Source: Phlegmacium glaucopus (taxonomy: Eukaryota > Basidiomycota > Agaricomycetes > Agaricales > Cortinariaceae). Taken from it: DNA of 64,000 nucleotides. Positions 22,732 through 34,189 of this stretch are shown one piece after another. Positions within the stretch are counted from its first letter, which is position 1. The number at the start of each line of letters is the position of its first letter. The notes under the pieces are model-generated. The model was not told where the DNA came from. It searched no databases and saw nothing but the letters and a program-made list of their open reading frames with translations. The DNA lies in assembly GCA_015039465.1 (NCBI GenBank), contig MU130698.1:525618-589617 (forward strand). Reading direction: 5' to 3'. Position numbers and translations under genes: made by a program.

Positions 22732-24333
22732 CATTATCGAAAAACAGCTTGTAAAACGATTAGCGGGTAGGCTCCATGGCAATGTAAGCACAACATAGAT
22801 ATACTCACATCAACGACAGGACAGGACACGCCCCAGCTCCGGATGCTTGTCTTGGGTCATGGTGGTACCGGAAAATCAATGTTGATAGGAGCAATAAGCG
22901 AAACGTTTCAGGCCTTAAGCTCTCTTGACAAACTCGCTAAATGTGGAACATCAGGAGTATCGGCGGTCATAATTGGCGGCCAAACATACCATTCGTGGGC
23001 AGGGATACCCGTCAACAAGCCAGGCAAGGACAATTGGGTGGAGAAGGCCAACCAGGATATTCAGAAGCGAAGAAAACGAAACATTGCAGGTCGTCAGTTC
23101 TTGATAACGGACGAAATTTCTATGTGCACAAAACAATTGAAGTACAGAGGATCGGAGATTGTGTCAAGAGTAAGAGCGTCAGAAGGAGTTGGCAAAGGCT
23201 CGGAATGTTTTGGAGGGATGCACGTTGTGGATTTCGGGGATTTTCACCAGTTCCCGCCTGTGCGCAATCCGAATGCAGCATTGTACTGTGATCGGCCTAA
23301 AACCGATGATGCACATGCGCTAAAGGGAAGATCGATTTTTTTAGAGTATGACAAGGTGGTGATCTTACGGAAACAGATGAGAGTTGTGGATGATGTGTGG
23401 ACTGGGATATTGAGCAGACTGCGGGTTGGGGAGTGTAGCGCGGAGGATATCCAAGAAGTTCAAAAATTGGTTTTGACGAATATTGAATGCGAGATGCCCG
23501 ACTTCTCCAAGGCGCCATGGTGCGACGCGACACTCATTACACCTCAGAACGCCGCGAAAGATATGTGGAACGCCGCTGCGCTGGATAGACACTGCCGATC
23601 ATCTGGAAACAGGAAATACATCGTAATGGCAGAAGACACCGTCAGCGACTCCGGAGAGAAACCAAACAGGGCGACGAGGCTAGCGGTAGCAAGCCTGAAG
23701 GATGATGCAACCAAAAATTTGAAGAGACGAGTAGAGTTGGCAGTGGGTATGAAGGCGATGGTGATCTTGAACATTGCAACAGATGCTGAGCTTGCAAATG
23801 GAACACGGGGCACAGTGGAAGGGATTGTGTTGGATCCAAGGGAAAGAAACACAGTTCCTGACGAAGAGGGCAATATCCGACTCCTTTTTCCTCCTTCTGT
23901 AATCTATTTCAGGCCGGATCTACCGTCAAGGATGACCTTTGATGGAGTCGCGCCTGGTATCATTCCAATTTCACCCACACTCCTCAAGTTTAACGTCGAG
24001 GTGGACAGACAGAAAGTGAAGATCGAAAGGAGACAGATAGCGATAGTTCCTGGGTATGCCTTTACGGACTACAAGTCGCAAGGCCAGACGTTGGAATACG
24101 TAATCGTTGACATTGCTAAACCTCCATCGGGGAGCCTGTCGCCATTTAGCGTGTACGTCACTCTTTCCAGAAGCAGGGGCCGGAAAATGATTCGAATTTT
24201 GAGAGAATTTGATCCAGGATTATTCATGCATCATCCTTCCGAAGATTTGAGACGGGAAATGACAAGACTGGAGGAGCTGGATAGGAGTACGAAGCTGGAA
24301 CACGGAGTAACAAATAGGACTACCCAGGTTTAG
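22713..24333 (+). CDS. Helitron PIF1-like helicase part
   Basis: After the probable frameshift the frame reads DQRRAHDIIEKQLVKRLAG, passes an intron (22784-22824, donor GTAAGCA) and continues from 22825 to TAG at 24331-24333. Superfamily 1B helicase motifs are all present: Walker A LGHGGTGKS (about 22855), Walker B ITDEISM, GDFHQFPP, RKQMRV, and near the end FTDYKSQGQTLEYVIVD with VTLSRSRG. PIF1-type helicases unwind the displaced strand in rolling-circle transposition. The length and motif set match full Helitron helicases, and no stop interrupts this exon, so only the single-base shift separates it from the Rep part. Confidence 0.8.
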
Positions 24334-24358
24334 GGACCTCTCTTAAAAAAAATAATGA

Positions 24359-24826
24359 ATGAGCCAGGCCAGAGATGATACGTTCGACGTGTACCTACCG
24401 CAAGTTTGTGTTGCTATAAACGATTCATTAATGACAGGTCGGGAAATGGTTATAGCGATCGACAGAAATCTCGGATTGACCTGGTTTACATGTGATGTTC
24501 GGGAAAAAGTAGAAAGTAGCGAAAAGGAATTTCAGTTGAAACCGCTGGCTGATGTATTGAAGGGTGTGCTAGCGATTAAGAGCCATTCGCAACCATGGAT
24601 CACGAACCGCCTTTTGCAGAAGCAGGAATGGGGAGAGGGCGAGCCCGAACTAGGTAGGTGGCACTCAGCATGCACGCATCGTAGAGGGCGTTCAGGTGGT
24701 TCGGGGTGTGTCTTGATGAGTAGCGTGAGTGAACTTTTTATGGAGAAATATATTAGGTGGCATCAACGCACGCATAGCGTACGTTATAGCATGGTCGACT
24801 GGAGCATTTGCAAGCTATGCATTTGA
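24359..24826 (+). CDS. Possible small ORF behind the helicase
   Basis: A 155-codon frame begins 26 bases after the helicase stop. Its first two thirds (DVYLPQVCVAINDSLMTGRE, LKPLADVLKGVLAIKSHSQP) look protein-like; the end is basic and Ser/Cys-rich. No family recognised. It could be a Helitron passenger or a chance frame. Confidence 0.25.
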   Translation: MSQARDDTFDVYLPQVCVAINDSLMTGREMVIAIDRNLGLTWFTCDVREKVESSEKEFQLKPLADVLKGVLAIKSHSQPWITNRLLQKQEWGEGEPELGRWHSACTHRRGRSGGSGCVLMSSVSELFMEKYIRWHQRTHSVRYSMVDWSICKLCI

Positions 24827-25725
24827 GAGCTGGTTGGTGGGGTGGTGGTACTGTGGATGCCTAGACCACTCGGTTCAACATTCCTTCATGATGACTCAGC
24901 AATAAGGATTTACATAATTGGTACTTACTAGTATCATACTATACCTGCCACACAAGCCTCGTCATTGACAACCACAACTGCCTCATCAATTGTGAAAATA
25001 GCCTGATAAACAAGACCGTTCTAACTATTCCTCCAACATGAATCGCGAAATTACATGTGTTTGATAACATAACTTAAAGTATACAACACCCCAAGACAGG
25101 GCTCTCCCTAGACGACCGCTTCGTTCGCCCTAAGATCTACCGCTCGCATAAGAATTTTCAAATTTGGAGAGAACCGGCCCGAGGGAGGAAGGAATAAAAT
25201 ATGTAGATTAGTATAACTTATCCATTGAATCTTGTACTAAAGTAGCGACGCCAGAGCAAATGTATGTGGCTCGAGAGTTCATGGATTGCCTTTAGCAGCA
25301 ACAGGAATTGGGGGAGGGCGACGATATTTGCAATCGGAGTGGTCGCGAAATTAGGAGGAGTCCACTGCTTGGGACAGCGTGGTGCGAAGGTTTGATATGC
25401 TGTGAACGAAGATGGAGGGTGGTTAAGTCGCCTGTTAACTAAAGAGCATGTCAGTCGAGTCGCAGCATGAGGGGATAATCGATGATCGGGGACAAACAAG
25501 TACAACAATCATCTAAAACATTTCGGTGCTTTTAAAGAGTTCTGCCATGAACGACATTGTATCTTATTTATTTGTATTTGTCAAAAGTGAGGGATTGTTT
25601 TGTTTAGACCCTGGAGAAACCTTGCTTTACAGCAAGGTAAAGAAATGTCTGGTTTAGAATCTGTGGCAATTCATGTGCCGATCTGTGCGGCGATTTATGC
25701 GATGGGAAAAACTTGTAAAACGTGA
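24827..25725. other. Stretch without a recognisable gene
   Basis: Only short unsupported frames. A GC-rich palindromic patch (CGACCGCTTCGTTCG near 25110) was examined as a Helitron hairpin but does not form a stem of the expected length next to a CTRR end. Confidence 0.35.
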
Positions 25726-25733
25726 CTCATAGA
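25726..25733. repeat. hAT target site duplication, left
   Basis: CTCATAGA directly precedes the left inverted repeat and is repeated exactly at 31806-31813 after the right one. Eight bases is the standard hAT duplication length. Confidence 0.9.
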
Positions 25734-25899
25734 TAGGGCTGCACACCGTCACCGTAAGCATACGGGTGTACGGACGGGTCCGATGGGTAATTGCCTGTAC
25801 CGTCAGAGCCTTTGCTCCTCAATAATGAGCCGGCATATTTACGGATAGATACCCGTTCAAGCCGTCTGTGAACGGCCATCAACGGCCGTAAATTTACTG

Positions 25900-27019
25900 A
25901 TGGTTGACTGTTGCATTGGCTTATCAACCAGTTGCGCAACCGCGAATCTCATCCTCCTACGCTGTTCAGAGCCTGCTCACACGTCATCGAGCAATAATGC
26001 TTCCCTACATTTTTTCAATCACGCCAATTTCTTACCTCCTTCCCTCAGGAGCTGGAGTTCAAGCATGTCTCAAGAGGTCAAGCCAACTTTGTTCCCATTG
26101 ACAACAAAATCCATCGCCTCGCATGCTTGTGCATGGTTTTTGACCATTTTTTCAATATTTATCATCTCACCCATTGCTCTTATCTCGTTATTCAACTTCT
26201 TTGCAACCATCTTCAATCCCAGACCTTTGGAAGGATGCATTGCGTTGCTCAAGACCTCACCACTTGGTGCAACTGTGATTGTAGGATATTTTATGGCCAT
26301 TTTAGTCATATGGGGTGCATATTCCAACTATCTTAGGGAAAATACTTACTGACATTCTTAGAAATAGTCTCTCTCCTGTTTCCCAACATCCTACCTTTAT
26401 GTTACATTGTCAGGAGGCTTTTCCATCGGTTTTGATACCATCGAAGCCATATATCACACATGTGGCTTGATCGCTTTGGGCGCCTTGTCAAAAATCAACG
26501 TGTCTTTACTGTTTTTGTTGCTCCATCCTCTGGTCCAACAATCCCCCTTCATAAGTTTTTAAATATGGTGAAAGATGGTCGCTTATATCATGATATTTTG
26601 CAGTGGTTTCTGACGATACTACTATCAACGACATCAAGCTTGCCTTAGCACATTATCAAGTCTTCCCAAAATCCCACCAATTTTTTTCAAATATTTGTAT
26701 GAATGGTCTGCATTCAGCTCAGCTCAAAAATTCGGATACAATGAAGGACCTTCTTGCTGGTCCTTTGACTCATTTTTTTCATTTGCTGTATGATGCTTGG
26801 TGGATCAGGTATGATCCTGTCCACAATTCATTGATACTCACTTTAACTAAACCTGTAGAGGCTGGAGGAGCAGTGGATGAAAATGGAAATTTGAAGGATG
26901 CAGAGGATATAGTGTGGTATCACAATGTAGATGATGCAGTCCCTATTGCTTCTGGAAGCAATCCTCCATGTATGCTTGAAATCTTTTTTATCACTCTGAT
27001 GCTTGTCTTATTTCTCTGA
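25900..27019 (+). other. hAT 5' region with unassigned exon-like frames
   Basis: Between the left repeat and the recognisable transposase are open frames that may be its N-terminal exons or a separate gene: 26067-26352 (hydrophobic, several possible membrane segments) and 26600-27019 (VSDDTTINDIKLALAHYQVF, then LLYDAWWIRYDPVHNSLILT). The second is preceded by a good acceptor (TTTTGCAG near 26602) and looks like real protein, perhaps a ubiquitin-like fold, but that is speculation. Confidence 0.3.
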
Positions 27020-29607
27020 ACACCAGGTACTACTTCGGGAAGAGCTTGCAATACCACCCACATGACTGAAAGTCTGGAAGCAGAGGCTCAAACATCTGAC
27101 ACAGAAAACAAGAAAAAGCAATGCAAACGAAAGATTAAAGCTAAAGAGATAGATATTGACTTGGAGGGTGACACTGAATATATTGGTTCATCAAGTGAGA
27201 GTGGTAGTTCATCAGATGAGGGCGGTGAGAGTAATGAGGTTGAAATTTTGAACAAAGAGGTGATCTTGACACTTCATCCCACATACAACTGTCTTAACCT
27301 TGTTACAGCTTGCTGATTCACTTCTGTCAAAGACCATTCCCGCTGGCCAGAAGCGGTTGTCAAAAGCAGATGGCAAGAAACCCAAACGACCTAAAAAACA
27401 TCAGCGAAAGATTGTGGATGATACATTGGAGGATAATGTTCCCATAGCTCCAGTTGCCTCAACTTCACAAGTTTCTGCAACAAAAAAGGCAAGATCTTTT
27501 AGCTGTCTATTTGGCTAAAGAGCTCATTTATCATTTAGGCGGGTGTCAAACATAATCCAATTTATAACTTTTATGAAGAGTGGGATGTAAATAATGAGGG
27601 AAATTTAGGAAATCCAGGCGACAAGCACTACAGGTGTTACCACAGCAATCGCAAGATTTTCACTGTTTTGAAAGCAATGAATTATAGTCTAAACAGTGAG
27701 TTTAAACATCTCCCGTGTTATCCACTCTAAATTTTGGCCAGGTATGATTGCGCATATCCGCTCGCAACTTTAAGCCTATGCATGATCTCTTTCTTGTTAT
27801 GAAAACTCGTGGCACTCCAACTGACGACGAAATTCTTATGGCCTCTGGGAAGAAAGATTTCAATGATTTGCATCACACAGAGTATTTCAAGGTCATTGAA
27901 GCTCAAGCTGCTGGTATTTAAAGAAGTGTTTTAAAAGCAGCAAGTAAAGGCCATGGTATGTTCTATTATTTTTTCTCATCGTGAACTGATCTTTACAATC
28001 TTCTTCCTAATATTAGGAGCCCTGGAATCAAGAAACTTTTGAGAAACTTCTAATTGAGTGGATGGTTGTTTGTGATCAACCCTTTGATGAGGTCGACCCA
28101 TATCAAAATTTACACTTCTGAAAAGAGATGGTGTTAAAAGGCGGGTCATGAAGCTTGGGGATGAGACTGTAGAGGAGATAAAGGCCTTATTTGCGGTAAG
28201 GCTTCTTGGTCCTGACATCATGACATCTGTTTCTTATGTTTTACCTGGCAGGCTTTGGAGGGCAAAGTCAGCTTTTCTCTTGACGCCTGGACATCCAGCA
28301 ATTGCTACGCTTTCCTGGCCATTGTGGCCCATTATATCACAAATGAGGGGCAGTGTGGTGAGTGTCTAAATAACTATTTATGTATCTACGGCTCATATTT
28401 CCTCCAGAAGAGCTACTCATTGACTTCCGGGAGTTAATTGGACAACACTCAGGAGAAAATATGGCAGCTGCAGTCTGGTCAACTCTGGAGACTTACAATA
28501 TCCAGAGCAAGGTTTGTCAAAATAATGCCTCTGCATCAATAATTTCTTCTGACATGTCATTAGATCATTGCTATGATGATGGATAATGCAAGCAACAATG
28601 ACATGTTAATGGAGGCTTTGGAATCACGGTGTCACGATGCAGGCATTGAATTTTCTGCTGCTGCTGCACGTATGCAATGCATGCCCCATACTATCCACCT
28701 TGCAGCTATAAAGGTACTTTTTTCTGCTCGCTCTCCTTGTTCTTAATCTGATAAAAACTCAGCTCCTTGAAGGTATTGGTATAATGTTGAAATCAAATGC
28801 TACACAAGCCTGTTCAAATCTCAATTATCAAGACGACATTAATGCAGATCTCAATCGCGAGCATGATCTCAATGCTATGGCTCCTGACGAAGAAGCAGAT
28901 GATGAAGACATAACTATAGAAGCTGCTGATCATGTTAAGGCAGCAGTTCAGAAGGTTATTGTTTGTTTCATGATGGTTGTTATTGATTTCTCATTGTGAT
29001 TACCATCTTAGCTTCAAAAAATTGTTCGTTCAGTGTGCTCGACTCCTCAGCATTGAGAGAGTTGGGCAAGACAGATTCAGACTGTAAATGCACAGAACAA
29101 CATATTGCAACCAAATCTCATCCTCATCCTTGACGTCAAAATCTGCTGGTCATCAACACATCAGATGCTTTGTTGTGCCCTTGATTATTGCACTGCTGTT
29201 GACACTTTCTCCTGTTTTCATCAAGATCTGTGGTTACTATCAAGTGACAAATGGGAAGCCATTGAACTAATTACAATGTGGTTAAAGTCATTCTGAGCAG
29301 CTATGACTCAGATGTCGGCAACTCACACTCCTATGCTTTCTACGACACATGCCATCTTTCGAGGCCTCCAGGAGGACCTGCATGACATTCTCCAAGGCTC
29401 TTCCGGATGCTGTCTCACATTCCCTGAAGAAGGGGCTCATGGACGCACACCTCAAACTAAGTGATTATTATTACAAAATTGACCAGTCTCCATATTATCT
29501 CTGGTCGTCACATACTAAGTCTTAAATTTTATTGCTATTATTATATCTTAGTCTTAGATCCATGTATATCTTATGAAGCTTTGAAAGATGAATTTGCTGG
29601 AGACGCT

Positions 29608-31020
29608 ATAAATTGTTGTTTGTGTTGTTAATAAACACCAACCAGAGAGCAATGGACTAGTCTTTAAGTCAAAAGCCTCCCTGTTGTTCGTTTAGGGAAG
29701 GTATAACCTTAGACTTGTATCACACAGAGGTAGGGGGTGAGAATAGAGATGAGAAGGATGAGGATGAATGAGGGAGAGTCTTCAGTAAGACTATAGCAGT
29801 TGACAGTGGGTTGACAGTAAAGGACTGAAAAAGCGAACTCAGAGGGGTTAAGGAAGAGGATGAGGAAGAATAAGAGGGAGTCTTCAGAAAAACTATAGTA
29901 ATTGACAGTGGGGATAGATTGACAGTTAAAGGCAGAAAAAGCAAACTTGAGGAAGGAATTCACTGGAATTCCACTGAGATGATGATTGTTGGGGGGTAAG
30001 AATGAATTGAACTGAGCTACCTATCCTGGTACAAAAGAGCAGTATTTATACCTAAGGATGAGGCTATGTAAAACAAATAAAAAAAAGAAAGAAGTACGCG
30101 CTGTCAGAAGAGGAATGAAGAAAGGACAGCTGCGAGAAGAAAGAAACAATGGAAAAGAACAAGGAACAGTAAAAAAATCTGTACAAGTGTCAAAGTGTGA
30201 GAGAAAAGAAAAGAAGGCAGTGCGCATAGCCCAATAGCAAAAATATATCAGCTCCATAGCCGTGTGGTCATGTCAAAATATGAAAGGTCCTGAGTCAACA
30301 CTTGAAAGGTGCAGCCTTGTTCCCGAGAAAACACTACTTGCCCATAATCCCATGTCGCGCAGCCTTGATAACACTTGACACTCTGCGAGAATAATCCTCT
30401 GCTGCTGATTCATCTGCAATTCCTGCTTAGTCGTGATCCTCCTGGACTTCCTAAATTGTCATAAAGAGGGTGGGAAGGCTTCAGGTACTGCGTGAATGAT
30501 GGTTTTGGCAATAAGTGATAAGATAAGAGGTAGATGAGTGAGGATAGAGGACTGAGTGCAATCCAGGAGTGAGGTATGGCAAGATAGATAGCTGAGGCAA
30601 AGACTTGTGGGTCCATAGCCACAACAACAATGACAAAGCCTTTGACATAATGGGAGATGTAGCTGATGCGTCCATAAACGGGCCGTTCTTGAAATGATGG
30701 GCCATAGATGCGATCAAATGTGAGCCGATGACCGATGCAAATAGTAGATTGATCGCTTTGTTGTATCACTAGCCAAGGGACAAACAGATGGTAGATGTTA
30801 AGGAGCATGTCAATAGTGTAAATGATAGACAACATAGTGGAAGACATTGAGGATATGATGAGTGATGAGGATGTTAACGTTGAACGAATGATTTTGTTGA
30901 CCAGGAATGCGATTCAGGGCTGCTTCCAAAATAGGTAAGTGAATTCAAAGTCCGCTTATTTTCATGATGGCAACTTTTAAGCTTTGTTCTCACGCTCCCA
31001 ATCAGTATTGGTGCGCGATA
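29608..31020 (-). mobile_element. LTR-like element, copy A (in hAT)
   Basis: 1413 bp between ATAAATTGTTG (low end) and GGTGCGCGATA (high end). It is the same sequence as copies at 51416-53314, 53900-55316 and 59725-61137. It sits within the hAT transposase, dividing its exons. The flanking pentamers ACGCT and ACATG are a poor match, so the target duplication has decayed or shifted here. Confidence 0.75.
30410..30847 (-). CDS. Conserved 145-residue ORF of the LTR-like element (copy A)
   Basis: Starts MSSTMLSIIYTIDMLLNIYH and is open for 145 codons. The same frame is open at equal length in the other three copies. It is hydrophobic with two or three possible membrane segments (HYVKGFVIVVVAM; LSPLSSLIYLLSYH) and a basic end (GSRLSRNCR). 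No homology recognised. A second frame overlapping it is also open in all copies, so DNA similarity alone could explain part of this. Confidence 0.4.
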   Translation of the reverse strand: MSSTMLSIIYTIDMLLNIYHLFVPWLVIQQSDQSTICIGHRLTFDRIYGPSFQERPVYGRISYISHYVKGFVIVVVAMDPQVFASAIYLAIPHSWIALSPLSSLIYLLSYHLLPKPSFTQYLKPSHPLYDNLGSPGGSRLSRNCR

Positions 31021-31935
31021 ACATGACTCCCTTGGATCAACTAGAGGCTGCCAAACTCAATCTCCGTATGCACTTCCATGCCAAATATAGCTCACTTTGG
31101 AATACACCAGAATCTACTTGTCTTCCATCTACTCCATCTTCCTCAATGCTTTCAGTGACCTCCGACTCAACAAGCACTGTATTTCAGTCTAATGGATCAC
31201 CTCAAAAGAATTTCATGGCAAGGTTCCAGTGTAAGCGTGCCCCTGTTGATGAATTATCAGAGTTCTGGAGTTTATCACAAGAAGACTTCCAGCACTGTGA
31301 CCCGGTCCAGTGGTGGTATGGGTGGCGTGCACAATTCCCGAACCTCTATTGTCTTGCGCGGGATATTTTTTCCATCCCCGGTATGTATCCTAACTTCATA
31401 AATTCAGTGACAGTACATTTAATCATGTGTTAGGATCTGCTGTCGCAGTAGAGCACATTTTCTCAGGTGGTCGGGACACTATTTCTCTTCGTCGGGCTAG
31501 TCTTAAACCAGAGACCATTAGGGTCCTGATGTTGGTCAAACATAGACTAATCCTTATACGACAAGAAAGACACTGTTCTTAGCTCTACACTCCTCTTGTT
31601 ATTTTCTTGTTATTCCCTGTTCATATATCTTGTTCCATCTCTAGATTTATTATTATGTTTATTTGAACAAAAACTGGGCAATTTATATAGTAGGCAAACA
31701 GCCATTTTTGACCTGTACTGTACCATCAGGGACTCATGATGAGGAAAATACAGGATGGCTGTGAGGATTAGGCAGTACCTGTAATATGGACGGTGCGCAG
31801 CCCTACTCATAGACAATGGCATCTAACTTGTACTATTACTAAGTACCTTTCTCCCATCCTGATGTGCTACACCCTCAACCAAGGTGCATATACTCCATTT
31901 TCTCATTTTGGATTGTTTCTTTCAAGTACGTTACA

Positions 31936-33079
31936 TAGGGATGCTGAAGTTTGGTTCTGAACCAGTCCAGAGAACCAGAACCAGCTGAACTGACCCGTGG
32001 TTCTGGTTTGGTTCTGGTTCTGGTTCTGGTTCTGGATTGGCCAGAAATCTGAGAACCAGTTCTGAACCACTTTATCCCAAGGCAAATACTTAAGTAAGAT
32101 ATCTACTTATTTGCATATTAAATGACACATTGTACCTGTATCTATAATGAAAATATTTATCCAAGTCACCAACACTATATATTTCCAATCAGAAGTACAT
32201 CATTCTTTGGTCTGGCATAGTACATAATCAATAACATGTCTCATTTACTTTATAACTTCAGGTTTACCGTTTTATTAATATACTCATATTGCAAGAATCC
32301 AATTTATAGTTGTCACCTAGCAGAGGATCCAAAGAGGAAAGGATAAGGATCCCTGCTAAAGTGAGGGGGGATTTAAGTACTAATATAGAGATAATGGAGT
32401 TATGGAAAATAAATAATCAAATAGTGTCATGTGAAAATAATAAAATGATAAGTGGTACAATACCAGAATAAATGAAGAATAACAAGTTTGTACTTCATTA
32501 TTAATATTATTAGTTTTACCTTGCACTGATTTATCTAGAATAAGAGGTAACCAATTTAGACCTTTTATAAAAAATAATTTAGAGTTTGGGCTGAACTCAG
32601 AACTGGTCATGTTCAGGTACTCAGGTGAAAGTTGGGGCCAAATGAAAATGAAGAGTGGAAATGAGAGGGGAACTAAGTTTGTTGGTGAGGTGGAATTTAC
32701 AGTTTTGGAATTAGGTTTGGGTTTGGGTGTGAAGCTCATTGGGTCTGGGTGTTCATGTGAAAGACTGAAAGTCAGGAGTTGGACTGATTGGATGGAAAAC
32801 TGAGTGTTCCCTAACAATAGTATTTTTTCATGTTTGCTATTAGTGATGTCATGGTTATAACACCAATACTACAAACTTCTGGCCTCAACTTTTAAGATAT
32901 ATATATATAAATAAGGTGTAATTCTAGAAAATAAAACTTAAAATGAAAAATTCTTGTCTAATTGGTGATATCCTAACAAAAGTCTATTTTTAAGTGGTTC
33001 TTATGGTTTGAACTGGTTCTGGTTCTGGTTCTGAGAAAATGGGTCCTGAACTGAACTGAACTGAACTTCGGCATCCCTA
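31936..33079. mobile_element. Non-autonomous inverted-repeat element (TAGGGATGC family)
   Basis: Ends TAGGGATGCTGAAGTT (31936) and AACTTCGGCATCCCTA (to 33079) are inverted repeats with one mismatch. Both subterminal parts are full of GGTTCT/AGAACC words (GGTTCTGGTTCTGG near 32000 and 33010). The TAGG start resembles hAT ends. No clear 8-bp duplication was found. A solo LTR is nested inside. Confidence 0.6.
32311..32816. repeat. Solo LTR, 506 bp
   Basis: Begins TGTCACCTAGCAGAGGATCC, ends CCCTAACA, and is bounded by the perfect 5-bp duplication ATAGT (32306-32310 and 32817-32821). It is related to the solo LTR at 59099-59511 through the shared GGATCCAAAGAGGAAAGGAT and TTTAAGTACTAATAT blocks. 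Confidence 0.75.
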
Positions 33080-33122
33080 GTACCCAGGAGGCGTCCCTGC
33101 TACCCCTGCAACCCTCTCGTCA

Positions 33123-33361
33123 GTGTTATTTCAGATCTCCGCTATGGCCAGGATACCTAAGGAGATAATGCAAGTGATCCGCTCTGTGGCCTGGCTTCTG
33201 GATGAAGTGGCGGAGGATGCCGTGGCAGCTACTGCACAGGACGTGGTGAACACTCAGCTTGAATATATGAACGATGAGCTTAAGACTCTCACAGATCACT
33301 TCCGAACCACATCAGCGCAGAAGTAGAAAAGCAATTAACAGCCCTCTCTGCCACGACTAAA
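33123..33361 (+). pseudogene. Relic of a coiled-coil protein gene
   Basis: The frame reads MARIPKEIMQVIRSVAWLLD followed by a coiled region (YMNDELKTLTDHF), then needs a frame change near 33310 to continue as AEVEKQLTALSATTK. This pattern is familiar from multicopy coiled-coil proteins in Agaricomycetes, often near retroelements. Function unknown. The frameshift and the loss of everything after 33361 make it a relic. Confidence 0.5.
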
Positions 33362-33364
33362 GTT

Positions 33365-33840
33365 TGTTACACTCATTCTTTACAACCTCACAACAGGAAG
33401 CCTCCTTCTCCTATCTCTCCCAGAGTCTCAATGTGCTACATACCCTCAATTCTCCCATCCCAATGTGCTACACCCTCAACCAAGGTGCATATACTCTGTC
33501 TTCTCATTTTGGATTGTTTCTTTCAAGTATGTCACACTCATTCTTTACACTCACAACAGGAAGCCTCCTTCTCCTATCTCTCCCAGAGTCTCAATGTGCT
33601 GCATACCCTCAATTCTCCCATCCCAATGTGCTACACCCTCAACCAAGGTGCATATACTCCGTCTTCTCATTTTGGATTGTTTCTTTCAAGTAGTCACACT
33701 CATTCTTTACACTCACAACAGGAAGCCTCCTTCTCCTATCTCTCCTGGAGTCTCAACATGCTACATACCCTCAACCAACACACATATACCCCTGTTTCTC
33801 TGCTTGGATCCTTTCTCTCAAGCACACTACACTCATTTTT
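33365..33840. repeat. Tandem repeat, about 165-bp unit
   Basis: Three units beginning at 33365, 33531 and 33693 (CACTCATTCTTTACA...ACAGGAAGCCTCCTTCTCC). The third is shortened. A part of the unit (CAACCAAGGTGCATATACTC onward) is also found at 31876-31927, just left of the inverted-repeat element. Confidence 0.8.
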
Positions 33841-34110
33841 TTAGTGATGCCAAAGTTTGGTTCAGTTTGGTTCTTCAACTAATTTTGGAGAACCGAGAAC
33901 TGAACTGAACCAGAACCGAGAACCAGAACTGATAGAACCAGTTCTGTCGGTTCTATTGGTTCTGGTTCTCGGTTTGAACTGCTGAACTGATATTAATTTT
34001 CCTGTCTTTTTTTTTGCTTTCATATTGGTAGTACAGTATATATATTGTTGTTATTATTACTACTACACTAGTTGTATTTAAAAAATGTACCCTATCATCT
34101 TTGACCAGGG
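33841..34110. repeat. Degenerate relative of the TAGGGATGC element
   Basis: From GTGATGCCAAAGTTTGG at 33843 the same GGTTCT/AGAACC word pattern appears, with GAACCAGAACC runs near 33900-33960. Only one end can be made out. Confidence 0.4.
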
Positions 34111-34189
34111 TCAACACAGATGGGGTGAGTCTACATAACTGGGTGGTGAGACAAGTGGTGGGTGCCTGAATGGGTTGAAACAAGTCCCA

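Larger units (their letters stand above)
18560..24333 (+). mobile_element. Helitron, autonomous-type (ends not found)
   Basis: The region encodes all parts of a fungal Helitron RepHel protein in order: a DUF6570-like N-terminal region, Helitron-like N/Rep with HUH and tyrosine motifs, and a PIF1-type helicase. Helitrons move by rolling circle and leave no target duplication, so the ends must be recognised from a 5' TC and a 3' hairpin plus CTRR. I did not identify a convincing hairpin between 24333 and 25200, so the span given is only the coding part. Confidence 0.75.
27062..31582 (+). pseudogene. hAT transposase, disrupted
   Basis: Exons run through the element: an acidic Ser-rich segment (27062-27259), a basic nuclear-signal-like segment (KKPKRPKKHQRK, 27370-27410), a BED-type finger region (NPIYNFYEEW, HYRCYHSNRK, 27550-27690), the catalytic core (FSLDAWTSSNCYAFLAIVAH, about 28270; SGENMAAAVWSTLETY; HTIHLAAIK; LILDVKICWSSTHQM near 29110) and, behind the insertion, the C-terminal dimerisation block (FSIPGSAVAVEHIFSGGRD, SLRRASLKPETI) ending at TAG 31580-31582. 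It is broken in several ways: a TAA at 27919-27921 where CAA fits, a deletion and frame change near 28100 in front of RDGVKRRVM, a frame change near 29400 and the LTR-like insertion after LDPCISYEALKDEF. The transposase is therefore not functional. Confidence 0.8.
25734..31805 (+). mobile_element. hAT transposon, 6.07 kb, complete but decayed
   Basis: Ends are TAGGGCTGCACACCGTC (25734-25750) and GACGGTGCGCAGCCCTA (31789-31805), a 17-bp inverted repeat with one mismatch, flanked by the perfect 8-bp duplication CTCATAGA. The interior encodes a hAT transposase on the plus strand, split by a 1413-bp LTR-like insertion at 29608-31020. Removing that insertion leaves about 4.66 kb. Confidence 0.9.

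Noticed and set aside
25080..25200. Possible Helitron 3' end (palindromic GC-rich patch and CCCTAG)
   Set aside because: Stem too short and not placed directly before a CTRR end; no second copy to compare.
26067..26352. Hydrophobic frame as a membrane protein gene of the hAT element
   Set aside because: Both other frames and the opposite strand are equally open here, and nothing links it to the transposase; kept only as part of the unassigned 5' region.
30481..30717. Second open frame overlapping the 145-codon ORF in all four copies
   Set aside because: Not annotated as a gene because the silent-change pattern favours the longer frame, but it remains an alternative to be tested.
29608..31020. 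LTR-like element as a SINE or LINE tail because of its CAA repeats at one end
   Set aside because: A fixed 5-bp duplication in copy D and constant ends in all copies fit integrase-type insertion better than target-primed reverse transcription.
33365..33840. CRISPR-like array
   Set aside because: Units are directly adjacent without spacers, and the genome is eukaryotic; it is a plain tandem repeat.
33364..33908. Overlapping 109-147-codon frames with repeated SFSYLSQSLNVLHT-type sequence
   Set aside because: They arise from the 165-bp tandem repeat, whose units are not multiples of three throughout, and no coding character is kept.
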